A stretch of DNA of 17,399 nucleotides from Brachionus koreanus (taxonomy: Eukaryota; Rotifera; Eurotatoria; Ploima; Brachionidae): positions 618,082 through 635,480 of the forward strand of contig PJRA01000506.1 of NCBI GenBank assembly GCA_016987375.1. The letters run 5' to 3'. This document shows positions 9,101 through 17,399 of the stretch, piece by piece (the first letter of the stretch is position 1; every line of letters starts with the position of its first letter). The position numbers and the translations under genes were made by a program. The notes beneath the pieces were generated by a model that was given only the letters and a program-made list of their open reading frames with translations, did not search any database and was not told where the DNA came from.

Positions 9101-12100
9101 GATCCTTCGAGAGTACTTGATACCATTGTATGAGCCGGTCTGCTAATCATGGCCTCCAATGAAGTGCTTAATTTAACAGCCGCAGTTCGAACTAGTCTTG
9201 TTGACTTGCGACCCATCCATACAAATATGTCCGTGTAGCAGTCTAAAATGTACACTCCTCTAGTGTCTAGCAAGTCTTTAGTTAGAACTAATTTGCCAGT
9301 GTTGGCTTGAACTTGAGGCAATTCCAAATAGCCCATGCCGATGCCAACCTTGTAAAGTTTTGGATGAAATTTGTCTGGCTCAGGTTCATTTTGAGCGTCA
9401 GAAAATTCTTTGGTAAAAAATTCAGCTGACGGTGGTCCATCTAGTATTCTCCAAAAAGGCATCACTTCATCACCTTGTTTTAATTGAATAAGTTCGCATT
9501 GAAACTTTCTCTCATATTTATTTATGTTTTCGGCAAAAAGTCTCGCTTTAGACCTAGTAATCGGATTGCATTTACTTCCATTCCAAAGATAAATACTCAT
9601 GCCATTGTCTAATAGAAACACATGTCTTGGATCTAGCGATTCGTAATGAATGGGAACTGGTTCCAAAACGATTCGTTGTGTGCCGCTAACTTTGTACATA
9701 CGTGTCAAATATTCAATATCCTCTACTTTGTAGAAACCACTAGTGGTTCTAGCTCCTTCAATATAGCACAAATCATTACCGAATAATTCTAAAAATTCAT
9801 CGCTTTCCTCATTTTGCTCTTCTCTTTGAGTACGGCAAGTTGCTCCAAGAAAATTTCTTAGATTAACTGCGTGCATTGCCGCACAAGCTTGCTTGTCCAA
9901 TGAAGACTGACTGCCAATCCAGAAAAAAATTTGCCAATTTAAATTGTTCGCCTCATCGTAATAAGTTTTCAGCACTATGTAGCAATCACCTTCGAAAAAT
10001 TTTCCATTCAGAGCTGGCTCGACTGGACTAGGAAGAAATTTGTCGATTTCGTAGCACACAATTCCGGGTATGTGTCCGACATCGTCTTCAAAAAATTCAG
10101 TGTAGTCCAATTTAGGCTTTTCTAACTGTTCATCCCAGCGTTTTCCTTTAATTTCATCAAATTTTCCCGTTAATTTTTTATCTGATTTTTTCGACTCAGC
10201 AACTTCGCGCATTCCTTTAAGTACTTTGGAGCTTTCATTTTCGTTTACGTTTTGTTTCAAAAGTTTAAGTCTTTTTTTCCTAGCTATTGGATCTTTGACT
10301 GGGTTCTTAGTCGGTAAGAGGCTTGTAGCTGAAATTTGTTGAGGTGATGCACCTGCTAACATTAGTTGATGTTGAAGAGAAAAGTCAATGTTGTAAAAAA
10401 GTGCTCCGGCACCGATTACTTTTTGCATTTCGATTGGTTTTGGAGGCATTTGAAAGTCGGGATTATCGCTTACGTCCAAGTCTTGTAGTTGCAGGAAATG
10501 AATCGATTCTGGCAAAGTGTATAGCTTGTTTTTGTTTAGAAATAATTTTCTCAATTTGCCACATCTACACAGGCCCTCTGGCAGCATTTCTAAACGATTA
10601 TCCGACACACTGAATATTTCCAGCTCTCCCAATTTGCCTATACCTGCCGGTATACCGACAAAATTCAAATAGTTGCTGTTAACATACAACTTTTTAAGTC
10701 TTGATAATTTGCATATTGCACTCTAAATTAAACAAACAGAAAAATTAAATAAATTTTTAAAACCATTTATTTTATTTATTTGTTTATATTTTGGAAAAAT
10801 TTTAGCTTCAAATTTTCTAGATTAATTTTTTTAGATATTGTAAAATTTGGAACAACACATGATGATGGACAGTTTTTATTTGAGATAAAAATTTATCAAC
10901 TTTTTGAATAATTGATTCTTTTTATTCTGATGTCTTCCAGAGTTGTTTAAAAGTCACAAGTCTCAAGCCAAGTCTAAGTCAAAGGCTTTTATTTTATAAT
11001 TAAAAGGGGTGAGGTAAGAAAAACATAAACAAAACAGAAAAACATATATTTAATTTTAACAAATTTAGCTTATTTAATGAGAGAAAAAAAACATAACTAA
11101 TAAAAATCAAAAAGAGAATAAAACATAAAATTAATAAAGAAAATTTAATTAATTAGAATGAGGCGAAAATTAGACTGGGTATTGGTTCAAGAATTTAGCA
11201 ACCAAAAAGACCTTAAAACATTTATTTCATCTTCATATGACGCAGCTTCTGATCATTCAAATCAAAATAATTGTACTCGGTGCCAAAATAATAGTCCTTA
11301 TCTAATAAAAGTAACTACAAAATATTTTTTAAATAGACCCAAAGCAGGTCGGAAGCGAAAAAGCTGGTCCTTGTTTACAATAAGATCAATGAAGAAATAA
11401 AAGTAAAAATTAATGTTTTTTATCCCTTTTATTCAACTGATTTTATGTTTTTTTCTCTGAAATAAAATTGAAATTTTGCTTTATGTTTTTTTTTTTTATA
11501 AAAATTAAAAATTAAATAAAAAATTTAAAGTCCGGACTTGGACTTTTTAGCAACTCTGCTGTTTTCTCTAAAAAATTCTATGAACCACGACTGTAAGTGT
11601 TTAAACAGACAATCTCCAAAACCTGTCAAACTTGCTTGGTTAAACTGAAGAAAAAATTAGCAAATTTAAATTATTTCATCAATCTAAAAGAAGAAAAAAA
11701 TTTTCAATTAAAGAGAAAATTTGATAGAAATTTTCTAATAATGAGAAATCATTTTCAGAATAAATTAAAAGAAAATATGAATTTTTTGACATAAAAAATG
11801 CGGTTCTTTTGTTGTTCTTTAAGACCACCAAGTTCGCCGGGCTTTAAAACTGTATGAACCGGTCATATGACCGTTCAAATCATCTTGCTCGATAAACTTA
11901 AGAAAATTTCGACTTTCGGTGACATTTTATGCTCCATAGCAAGACTGACCCCTTTGTATTTCATTTTTATAGCGTATAAAAACCGCATTTGTTTTATTTT
12001 TATTTTTTCTAATATATTGTGCGTGGGGTCTATTTAAAGTATTTTATTAGGATAAAATTTCCTATTAAATAAGATCCTAAAGTCTTTCTTAAAGATAAAT

Positions 12101-13155
12101 TTATGTGGTACTTATTTGCCAAAAAATGGTTTCATTTAGAATAATCTAAATAAATATTTGCTAAGGTTTTTTAGTTTTTATTAAATGTCACTTAAAAAAA
12201 ATGTATTTTTCAATACAAAATTATCTAAACTCAATCCAGGAGTTGATAAATTGGAATTTGACAAAAAAAAAAGATAATTTTATATTCAAAGACTTACTGG
12301 TAACGATAATAATTTATTTCTGGAAAGATTTAATGTAATCAGTTCTTCTAAATCACCAATCGCATTAGACACTTCGCTTAAATTGTTTTCGCTAAAATTA
12401 AGTCTACGCAAAGTTTTAATTTTGTAAATAACATCAGGAATAATTGTTAAACCGTTTGAAGATAAATCTATCTCTTTTAAATTTGGTAAATTTTCCAAAC
12501 CTTGTGGAATATTGGTTAGAGTTCGCTGGGTATCTTTTAAATGAAGCGATTCTAATGAAACAAGGGCCGGAAGTTGTCTCATTTGAGCGTGTAGAAGCGG
12601 ATTATGGTTCAAAATTAAAGTCTTAAGGTGTACTAGACGTCTTAGCTGGGGCGGAATAGTTTCCAATTTGTTTGCGCTTAAATCCAAAAAGACAAGATCA
12701 GTTAAATTAATGAACAAATGACTAGGAACTGAAGTTATTCGATTATGGCCCAAATTTAGAACCAGAATTGTTTTCGCCTCTTCCAAGTTCTGCGGTACTT
12801 CTTTTAAATCGTTGAAGCTAAGATCCAAAACAGTCAAATCTTCTAGCTTATTTAAATCAGTGGGAATATTTTCGCTGCTTATTTTATTGTCCCGTAGATT
12901 CAATACTCTAAGGCACTTAAGTTCAACCGTTTGATTGCTTAGACCAGTAATTTTGTTGTGAGCACAATGTAATTGTTCTAGCTTGGAGAGTGAATTTATC
13001 TCGTTTGGGAGTTCGGTTAAACCGGTATGAGTCATGCGAATCCATCTCAACCTTTGGAGCTCACTAAACAGCTTTGGGTGTTTGACATTCTCATCAAAAG
13101 TGTAGCGGGTAAAGTCAATACCACGAACGAATGGCAGTACACCAGTTGATGTCAT
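6149..13155 (-). CDS. FLII: Flightless-1 (LRR-gelsolin actin regulator), 4 coding exons
   Basis: Deduced join on the minus strand: 13155-12298, 10722-8005, 7944-7852, 6439-6149, giving 1319 aa (human FLII is 1269). Flightless-1 binds and remodels actin, partners LRR-interacting proteins and acts as a nuclear co-regulator. The N-terminus [12 protein letters not shown] is diagnostic. About 15 leucine-rich repeats fill residues 1-380, with the conserved NPLLHAQ and KKLYVNSN segments, followed by YNIDFSLQ and a linker with LDYTEFF. Six gelsolin-like domains follow at roughly 500-610, 625-725, 745-830, 925-1060, 1090-1180 and 1193-1319. Key matches include [44 protein letters not shown] and RPRRL with FHAWS at the C-terminus. 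An acidic insert near 986-1000 in domain 4 is also found in vertebrates. Oddities are a Ser-rich insert at about 867-909 and a C-terminal extension of about 15 residues. The start is the first ATG after an in-frame TAA at 13216-13218. All introns are GT-AG, phase 0. Confidence 0.95.
6440..7851 (-). other. FLII intron 3 (1412 nt)
   Basis: Donor GTAATT directly follows FCQ and acceptor TTTTTTAG precedes DDLADDD; human FLII reads FCQDDLADDD across the same point, which confirms the join. The intron is AT-rich and holds a hairpin ATGATG-ataaa-CATCAT near 6505-6521 and a candidate inverted repeat at 7445-7596. A short stretch TTTAAAGTCACAAG near 6820 resembles the subterminal motif of the hAT-like element in intron 1. 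No nested gene was found. Confidence 0.85.
7445..7596. repeat. Inverted repeat pair in FLII intron 3
   Basis: TTTTTGTAGT (7445-7454) and its perfect reverse complement (7587-7596) enclose 132 nt. Including flanking A-runs the arms reach about 14 bp with one indel. This may be a small MITE remnant. No target duplication was seen, and AT-rich arms of this length can occur by chance. Confidence 0.3.
7945..8004 (-). other. FLII intron 2 (60 nt)
   Basis: Donor GTAAAT follows RKPYDT and acceptor TTTTAG precedes [11 protein letters not shown], matching human KPYDDDAEYMKHTRLF across the join. Its length is a multiple of three, and the only in-frame stop is the acceptor TAG itself. Confidence 0.85.
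10938..11558 (+). mobile_element. Non-autonomous hAT-like element in FLII intron 1
   Basis: The ends are inverted repeats. The left end begins CAGAGTTGTTTAAAAGTC; the right end (11551-11558 CAACTCTG) reads CAGAGTTGCTAAAAAGTC on the minus strand. About 22 of 25 positions match with one gap. The flanking 8-mers atgtcttc (10930-10937) and ctgttttc (11559-11566) match at 6 of 8, like a decayed 8-bp target site duplication. Both ends are packed with AAGTC/GACTT motifs: four on the left and a palindromic AAGTCCGGACTT plus GGACTT on the right. Ends starting CAGNGTTG, 8-bp duplications and subterminal motif clusters are typical of hAT transposons. At 621 bp it is too short to encode a hAT transposase. 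Confidence 0.65.
11158..11400 (+). CDS. 80-codon ORF carried inside the hAT-like element
   Basis: The ATG-initiated frame runs to TAA at 11398-11400 in much less biased sequence than its surroundings. The product begins [20 protein letters not shown], has a C-x-x-C pair (CTRC) followed by SPYLIKVTT, and ends in a basic segment [11 protein letters not shown]. The W-x-x-x-x-x-F ... F-I ... C ... PYxIKV pattern recalls the zinc-finger N-terminus of MULE-associated FLYWCH/WRKY-type proteins, but the second Cys/His ligands are not evident. It is antisense to FLII within its intron. It could be a captured or truncated transposon protein, or chance. I cannot assign a function. Confidence 0.25.
   Translation: MRRKLDWVLVQEFSNQKDLKTFISSSYDAASDHSNQNNCTRCQNNSPYLIKVTTKYFLNRPKAGRKRKSWSLFTIRSMKK
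11791..11997. mobile_element. Inverted-repeat-bounded element with palindromic core
   Basis: AAATGCGGTT (11796-11805) and its perfect reverse complement AACCGCATTT (11981-11990) bound about 195 nt of locally GC-richer DNA. Including the flanking ATAAA bases, the arms reach about 15-17 bp with one indel. The interior holds the perfect 14-bp palindrome CGGTCATATGACCG (11860-11873), extendable to TGAA/TTCA arms with one bulged C. On the minus strand there is a 37-codon ATG ORF and another short open frame with [13 protein letters not shown] and FKARRTWW. It looks like a MITE or foldback remnant. No clear target duplication was found. Confidence 0.4.
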
Positions 13156-13168
13156 AATTATTGCATAC

Positions 13169-13170
13169 CT
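13169..13170 (-). promoter_or_regulatory. Candidate 3' splice site in FLII 5' leader
   Basis: The minus strand reads a T-rich tract (attttatttttctactcaag) ending in AG 13 nt before the FLII ATG. It could be a cis acceptor for a 5' UTR intron or a spliced-leader trans-splice site. No donor was identified. Confidence 0.3.
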
Positions 13171-13218
13171 TGAGTAGAAAAATAAAATTATGATTAACTG
13201 AATATTTTGTTGTTGTTA

Positions 13219-14868
13219 AGCGAACTTTATGATAAGATAAATATAGGTAAATATTCATTAAATTTATATATAAAAATAGGAAAAGTTCTTTAAAAAAAAA
13301 CAAATGCAAATCGCATTAAATATTAATAAAAAAGCGCATATGATTAAAAATTTACACAAAAAATTTGTATTAGTTGCAATTCGAGTTGTTTTTTGGTTAG
13401 CCGATTTGAAATTTTGCTTCAAATTAACATATTTTATTTTATATTTGAATTTTTGTTTGTTGTTTAAGGTTTAAATGAAGAATTTATATAATTTATTAAT
13501 TATTGTTTTTGTTGATTTATTGCAAGCTAGAAGAATTAAGAATATATCCAATCTTCTTAATACGAACTGCTCTTTAGATTGAGCCCATGTTCTTAAGAAA
13601 TTATTGAAAACAAAGGGCTCATTTGATGTTGGTTAGAAAATAGCGAAAACCAGTTTTTATTTTAAACAAACTAATTTTAATTTGAAAATAGGACTAATGA
13701 TTTTAATTGAATTTATTAAGTTTTCATAAGAAAGATGATATTCTCTGAAAATTAATTATAATAATAGGTAAAGATTAAATTTTTTCTTCATGCTTTGATA
13801 AAAAAATAATCGTAATTTTTGAAATAAAGAATCTCACATAAAAATTTTATTCTAATTATATTTTGTAAACAAGATGATAAAAATAAAAACTCAAATTTTT
13901 GTGTTTCAATTAATTTATTTTCATAAGTAAAAACTTTGTCAGTTAAGTAAAGCAATGAAAAATTTTCTCTCAAAAATTTGCCTCAGTTAACAAATAAGTT
14001 TTCATATTAGATGTATGAATTTGTGGAAGATTGGCTGTAAACGAAAATTATAAATCTTAAAGAAAATGATTACAAATTTGAAGTTAATAAATTGAATTTT
14101 GATTGTTTCTTAGTTTAAAACTTGATTAAATATCAAAATATGATACAATTTAAATTTTTAATTTTATTTGAAAAATTTAGCAAAAATAATCCCCCAAAAA
14201 AATACGGGTTAAAAAATCAATTTCTCAAAACTAAGATCAAATTTTTACGTAGAAAGCTAATATTTATATTTGTCATGACTAGTTAAAATTTTATAACTTT
14301 CCCTTTTTCACTATTTTTTTTAATAAAAGATCAAAAAATTTTAGGTTTTTTTAAATTTTTAAAAAATTTAGAACAAAACTTATTTATTTTTTTCTAATTA
14401 TATTCAAACAAAAAATTATTTTATTTTTTGTAATCTTAACTTTATTTCAAATATCTAACCTAGTAGGAATAAAAATGAGCATTATATCTAATTAAATATT
14501 AAATGATGACATGAATAAAAATATTCAACTAAATAAAATCCTTCGAACCAATATTAGCTAATAAAAAATTTGTTGCTAAGGCGAACTAAACAAAATATAC
14601 TCTAATATTTGATCACACACTTACTAAAAATCTAATTCTAATAAAAAAGTTACTTTATATATTAATATAGAATAAATAATTCCCAAGCAAACTTCTCAAT
14701 TTACCACCAAAAAAGAGGAAAAATTATGCTCAAATAATTAAGAGCAGAAAAAACACCTGAATCCATTGACGACTGATTTTTATTTCACTTAAGCTTTAAA
14801 CAAACTAAGGAAAATAATAAATATTAGGTCCTTTTTTTTCTTTAAAGAAAAAAGCATTACATTTAAGA
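13219..14868. other. Head-to-head intergenic region between FLII and STPG2
   Basis: About 1.65 kb separates the divergent start codons, so both promoters should lie here. I see no distinct core promoter. It holds small inverted repeats: TTTGAA/TTCAAA near 13405, ATTAAGAA/TTCTTAAT (13535-13542 and 13554-13561), TGAGCCC/GGGCTCA (13580-13586 and 13615-13621) and the palindrome TTCTTAAGAA (13590-13599). A 61-codon minus-strand frame at 13788-13973 is composition noise. Confidence 0.6.
13580..13621. repeat. Small inverted repeat upstream of FLII
   Basis: TGAGCCC and GGGCTCA are perfect 7-bp arms around a 28-nt loop that itself contains the palindrome TTCTTAAGAA. GC-rich arms are rare in this background, so this may be a folded regulatory site or a transposon scrap. 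Confidence 0.3.
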
Positions 14869-14874
14869 TAGCCT

Positions 14875-16787
14875 ATGTATTCTCGTGCACCTAGAAATCC
14901 AGTTGCGCTCTTGGGCTCAACTCCGATCCATATAGGCCCAGGCACATACGATCCAAGTATTGCGGACATTAAAAAACACTCATTGGACTCGTATGCGCCT
15001 TTTATGTCATTGTCTTTGAGAGATGATATATTTAAAGATGTGAATGAAACACCTGGACCTGGCGAGTATAACTTATCAATTAGCAATGCCTATTCTAAAG
15101 GAGGGTCCAGTTTGGCCAACAAGTCTAAACGATTTGATTCAAAAATTGCTGAAGTACCTGGTCCTGGCACCTATTTGATTGAAAACTCTGATTTGTTGAA
15201 ATCTGCAGCCCCAGAGACAAAGATTAGTAAACAAAGAATCAAGCTCAGCAGGAAAAAAAATCCCCCTTCAATCCAAGACCCAAAGCAAGCATATGGATTT
15301 GAAGAGGCCGCTAATGGTGAGCTGATTCCTCAGGCTCCTCCAGAACGTGATGCATCGCTAGGACCAGCTTTTTACAATTCAGTAGCTTAAAAAGAAATAA
15401 AAATAGACAAAAATTTATTTAATGCTTCATTTAGAATATAGATCAAAACTCTTCACCATACAAGGGAACACATTTTTCAAAATATTCTTCGAAGCGAACT
15501 GAATTTAGTGGAAAGAATGGACCGGGTCCAGGCGAATATGACACCACTGAAACTGTCATGGTTGATGTTGAGCATTATCACATTAAAAATTTAAATAATA
15601 AAAAACCCGAACTCAATATTCCGCGTTACCCAGATATGGTTCTAAAAAATATTGAGAAAGAAGTAAATTTAAAAATAATTTTTCTAAAAAAAAAATTTAA
15701 CTCATTTGATAGAGCGTTCCTGGACCAGGAAAGTACGAGCATAAACGATTGTTTGATAATTCTTCCATTAAATCATCCGATGTATACGGTTTTGACATCG
15801 AAAGACCACCATTTGGAACTCAAACAAAAGTATCTTTCTCTTAAACTTAATAAAATATTTTAATTTTTTCATTTAAAGAGATTTACTGACTTTAAATCGG
15901 CTACGCCCGGTCCAGGCTCCTATTCAGATCAAAGAACTGCACTGTCAAGTTTGAAAAAAATACACAGTCTTAAGAAGACTCCTTTTTTACAGAGTTCTTC
16001 AAGATTTGTATCGACGAGTAGTCATCAAATACGAAGTGCACCTGGACCTGGTCAATACAGAATAAATGGATTTGCTGAAGATGGTCTTCGTAAAGCAATT
16101 GTTGATTCAAGACGCAAGCCTGCTTTTGGTCAATCTGCTGCACGAAAGTTTGATCTCACAAAGAAAGAAGAAGTTCCTGGTCCGGCTCAATATCAATTTA
16201 AAGAAAAATCATTTAAATCTAAAAAAGAAAATTATAGTGCCAATTTTGCATCAACTACAAAACAAAGAGAGCTTGTTTTTGAAGTAGAATAAAAAGAGGA
16301 ATTTTAAATAATAGTATAATTTTTTTTTCACCAGAATACCCCAGGACCAACTGCTTACGATGTTGCTAAAGCTTATGAATCACTTGTGCGTGTTAAGAGA
16401 GAACGACCTAGAAACAGAGATGCTTTAAAGAGACAAATAATGTTCAATTATGTATCAAAACGTGATTTCGATTTGGTCGGACCTCAGGCTTTGGAAATTC
16501 CAGGTCCCGGGCACTATGAAAACGTTATGCAAAAAACTGGTTCCCATTTTGCCAAATTAAATGAAAGAAGATGGAAGGATGAGCAAAAAGAAAAAATACC
16601 AGGTCCAGCTGATTATGAATTTAGTCCATTGTACAGGGATACTGTTTTAAAGGGAACATTTAATGCTACTTTAAATAATCCTTTGATTACTCAGCGCCAA
16701 AAAGCTGTTTCAGATTCCGAAATGTCAAATACTAAATTTGGCTTGGGTAATTTACAAAGAATAGGAGATAGTTTACCAGTTGCCTAA
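14875..16787 (+). CDS. STPG2: Sperm-tail PG-rich repeat protein 2, 5 coding exons
   Basis: Deduced join: 14875-15381, 15435-15662, 15713-15829, 15879-16283, 16335-16787, giving 569 aa (human STPG2 is about 460). STPGR proteins are found in sperm flagella and cilia; the molecular role of STPG2 is poorly defined. The N-terminus MYSRAPR and the internal LGPAFYN match STPG2. Twelve PG-rich repeats, full or degenerate, have their Tyr near residues 25, 65, 100, 167, 204, 253, 299, 344, 389, 427, 480 and 513; the core is PGPGxY, with variants GPGTY, PGPAQY, PGPTAY and PGPADY. Introns are 53, 50, 49 and 51 nt, all GT-AG and phase 0. Exons 3, 4 and 5 each start just before a repeat core. An in-frame TAG at 14869-14871 and an upstream T-rich tract support the start; that TAG could also be a splice acceptor. 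Orthology is firm; exon joins are by frame and motif continuity. Confidence 0.92.
15382..15434 (+). other. STPG2 intron 1 (53 nt)
   Basis: Donor GTAGCT and acceptor CATTTAG, phase 0. An in-frame TAA occurs at the third codon, so retention would truncate the protein. Confidence 0.8.
15663..15712 (+). other. STPG2 intron 2 (50 nt)
   Basis: Donor GTAAAT and acceptor TTTGATAG, phase 0. It has no in-frame stop; retention would shift the frame and end at 15861-15863. Removal restores the SVPGPGKY repeat. Confidence 0.8.
15830..15878 (+). other. STPG2 intron 3 (49 nt)
   Basis: Donor GTATCT and acceptor TTTAAAG, phase 0. An in-frame TAA lies four codons after the donor. It is the shortest intron in the window. 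Confidence 0.75.
16284..16334 (+). other. STPG2 intron 4 (51 nt)
   Basis: Donor GTAGAA and a strong acceptor with a T10 tract followed by CACCAG, phase 0. An in-frame TAA is the third codon. The next exon opens directly with the repeat NTPGPTAY. Confidence 0.85.
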
Positions 16788-16836
16788 AATTTTACTTTTA
16801 TTCAAAATATTTATATTTGTACAATTGATTAAAAAA

Positions 16837-16842
16837 AATAAA
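16837..16842 (+). promoter_or_regulatory. Poly(A) signal of STPG2
   Basis: AATAAA, 49 nt past the STPG2 stop, in A-rich sequence. Confidence 0.55.
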
Positions 16843-17299
16843 ATTTAATATAAGCACGTTTTTAGTTTTATTTCTGTTTAGATTATTAAAAGAAATGTCG
16901 CACTTTAACATGATATTTATTTTAAAAATGTATTATATAAAAATGTTTGCAATCATTTTAAATTTTAAATATTAGATTAGACAAATTTTTAATTTTTTAT
17001 CATTTTTTATCATGATGAATAGATTGCGAATTCTGAAAAAAAAAGCAATTATCTTTTAACTAATACAGTAGCGTTAGGTTGTAGATTTAAAATTGGTTTA
17101 AATAGATTAAAGATTTTCTTTTCTCCAATCAATCTAAACAAAGAGAACCATAAAAAATTCTTTAAAAAACAGTTTAAATATAATTTTCTAATAAAAATAA
17201 CATGGGTTTTTATCGGTGCTTTATGTTACATCTTTTCTTTGCTTTAGATTTAAATACATTTTATCATTTTTGAAATTTTTTTTAAGGACGTTATTTCTT
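16843..17299. other. Non-coding downstream flank of STPG2
   Basis: AT-rich sequence with no ORF of coding character and no recognisable RNA or element. Confidence 0.6.
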
Positions 17300-17399
17300 C
17301 TGCTAGTAATTTTTTTTTTCTTGCTAGCAAATTTTTATGATAGCTAAATTAATGATAGTAATTATTTTTTCCTGCTAGCAAGTTTTTTTCACCTGCTTG
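17300..17399 (+). repeat. Degenerate GCTAGCAA-core repeat cluster at window edge
   Basis: Related units recur at irregular spacing: CTGCTAGTAA (17300), TTGCTAGCAA (17321), ATGATAGCTAA (17337), ATGATAGTAA (17352), CTGCTAGCAAG (17372), and CTGCTTG at the very end. Each full unit is followed by a T-run. It looks like a decayed tandem array or a satellite edge that continues past the window. Confidence 0.5.

Larger units (their letters stand above)
10723..12297 (-). other. FLII intron 1 (1575 nt)
   Basis: Donor GTAAGT follows LSLP and acceptor AATTTAG precedes [15 protein letters not shown], matching human [20 protein letters not shown] exactly at the join. The intron carries a 621-bp hAT-like element, a second inverted-repeat-bounded segment of about 200 bp, and AT-rich filler. 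A 65-codon plus-strand frame at 11597-11794 (GTG-initiated, very Lys/Asn/Phe-rich) looks like composition-driven noise. Confidence 0.85.

Noticed and set aside
11597..11794. 65-codon plus-strand ORF in FLII intron 1
   Set aside because: GTG start, Lys/Asn/Phe-rich composition expected of A-rich DNA, and it ends at the arm of the inverted-repeat element; no motif.
13115..13309. Minus-strand ORF overlapping the FLII start
   Set aside because: Out of frame with FLII, AT-rich leader sequence with no homology.
14805..15086. 93-codon minus-strand ORF over STPG2 exon 1
   Set aside because: Antisense shadow of the STPG2 repeat-coding exon. Its apparent PGPG-like residues arise because GGNCC codon patterns read similarly on both strands.

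Overview
The window is a very AT-rich piece of a eukaryotic, almost certainly animal, genome. It has spliced genes with GT-AG introns, canonical AATAAA poly(A) signals, long non-coding gaps and decayed DNA transposons, and no bacterial signals. The three genes are metazoan-type: TMEM115, flightless-1 and STPG2. The extreme AT bias, introns of about 50-60 nt and the content are compatible with a monogonont rotifer such as Brachionus. That placement is inference only, and other AT-rich invertebrates cannot be excluded.

Layout. Positions 1-3000 are mostly non-coding, with a frameshifted relic of a mariner-like transposase HTH region near 541-944 and an ambiguous open segment at the left edge. 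A single-exon TMEM115 orthologue (minus) occupies 3102-4226. Positions 4227-5996 are non-coding, with a (ATA)8 microsatellite and a 55-nt direct repeat pair. Flightless-1 (minus, 4 coding exons, 1319 aa deduced) runs from 13155 down to 6149. Its 1.6-kb intron 1 holds a 621-bp non-autonomous hAT-like element with inverted ends, a degenerate 8-bp target duplication and an 80-codon ORF, plus a second inverted-repeat-bounded element of about 200 bp with a palindromic core. After a 1.7-kb head-to-head gap, STPG2 (plus, 5 coding exons, 569 aa deduced) spans 14875-16787. A degenerate GCTAGC-containing repeat runs off the right edge.

Function. The three genes are not an operon or pathway: a Golgi rhomboid-like pseudoprotease, an LRR-gelsolin actin regulator, and a sperm-tail/ciliary PG-rich repeat protein. 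FLII and STPG2 are divergently arranged and could share an upstream region, but nothing in the sequence proves co-regulation. All seven deduced introns are phase 0, and five of them are 49-60 nt long. I see no convincing new multi-gene system. The most interesting material is the nested transposon content of FLII intron 1, the lineage-specific Ser-rich insert in FLII, and the exon/repeat organisation of STPG2.
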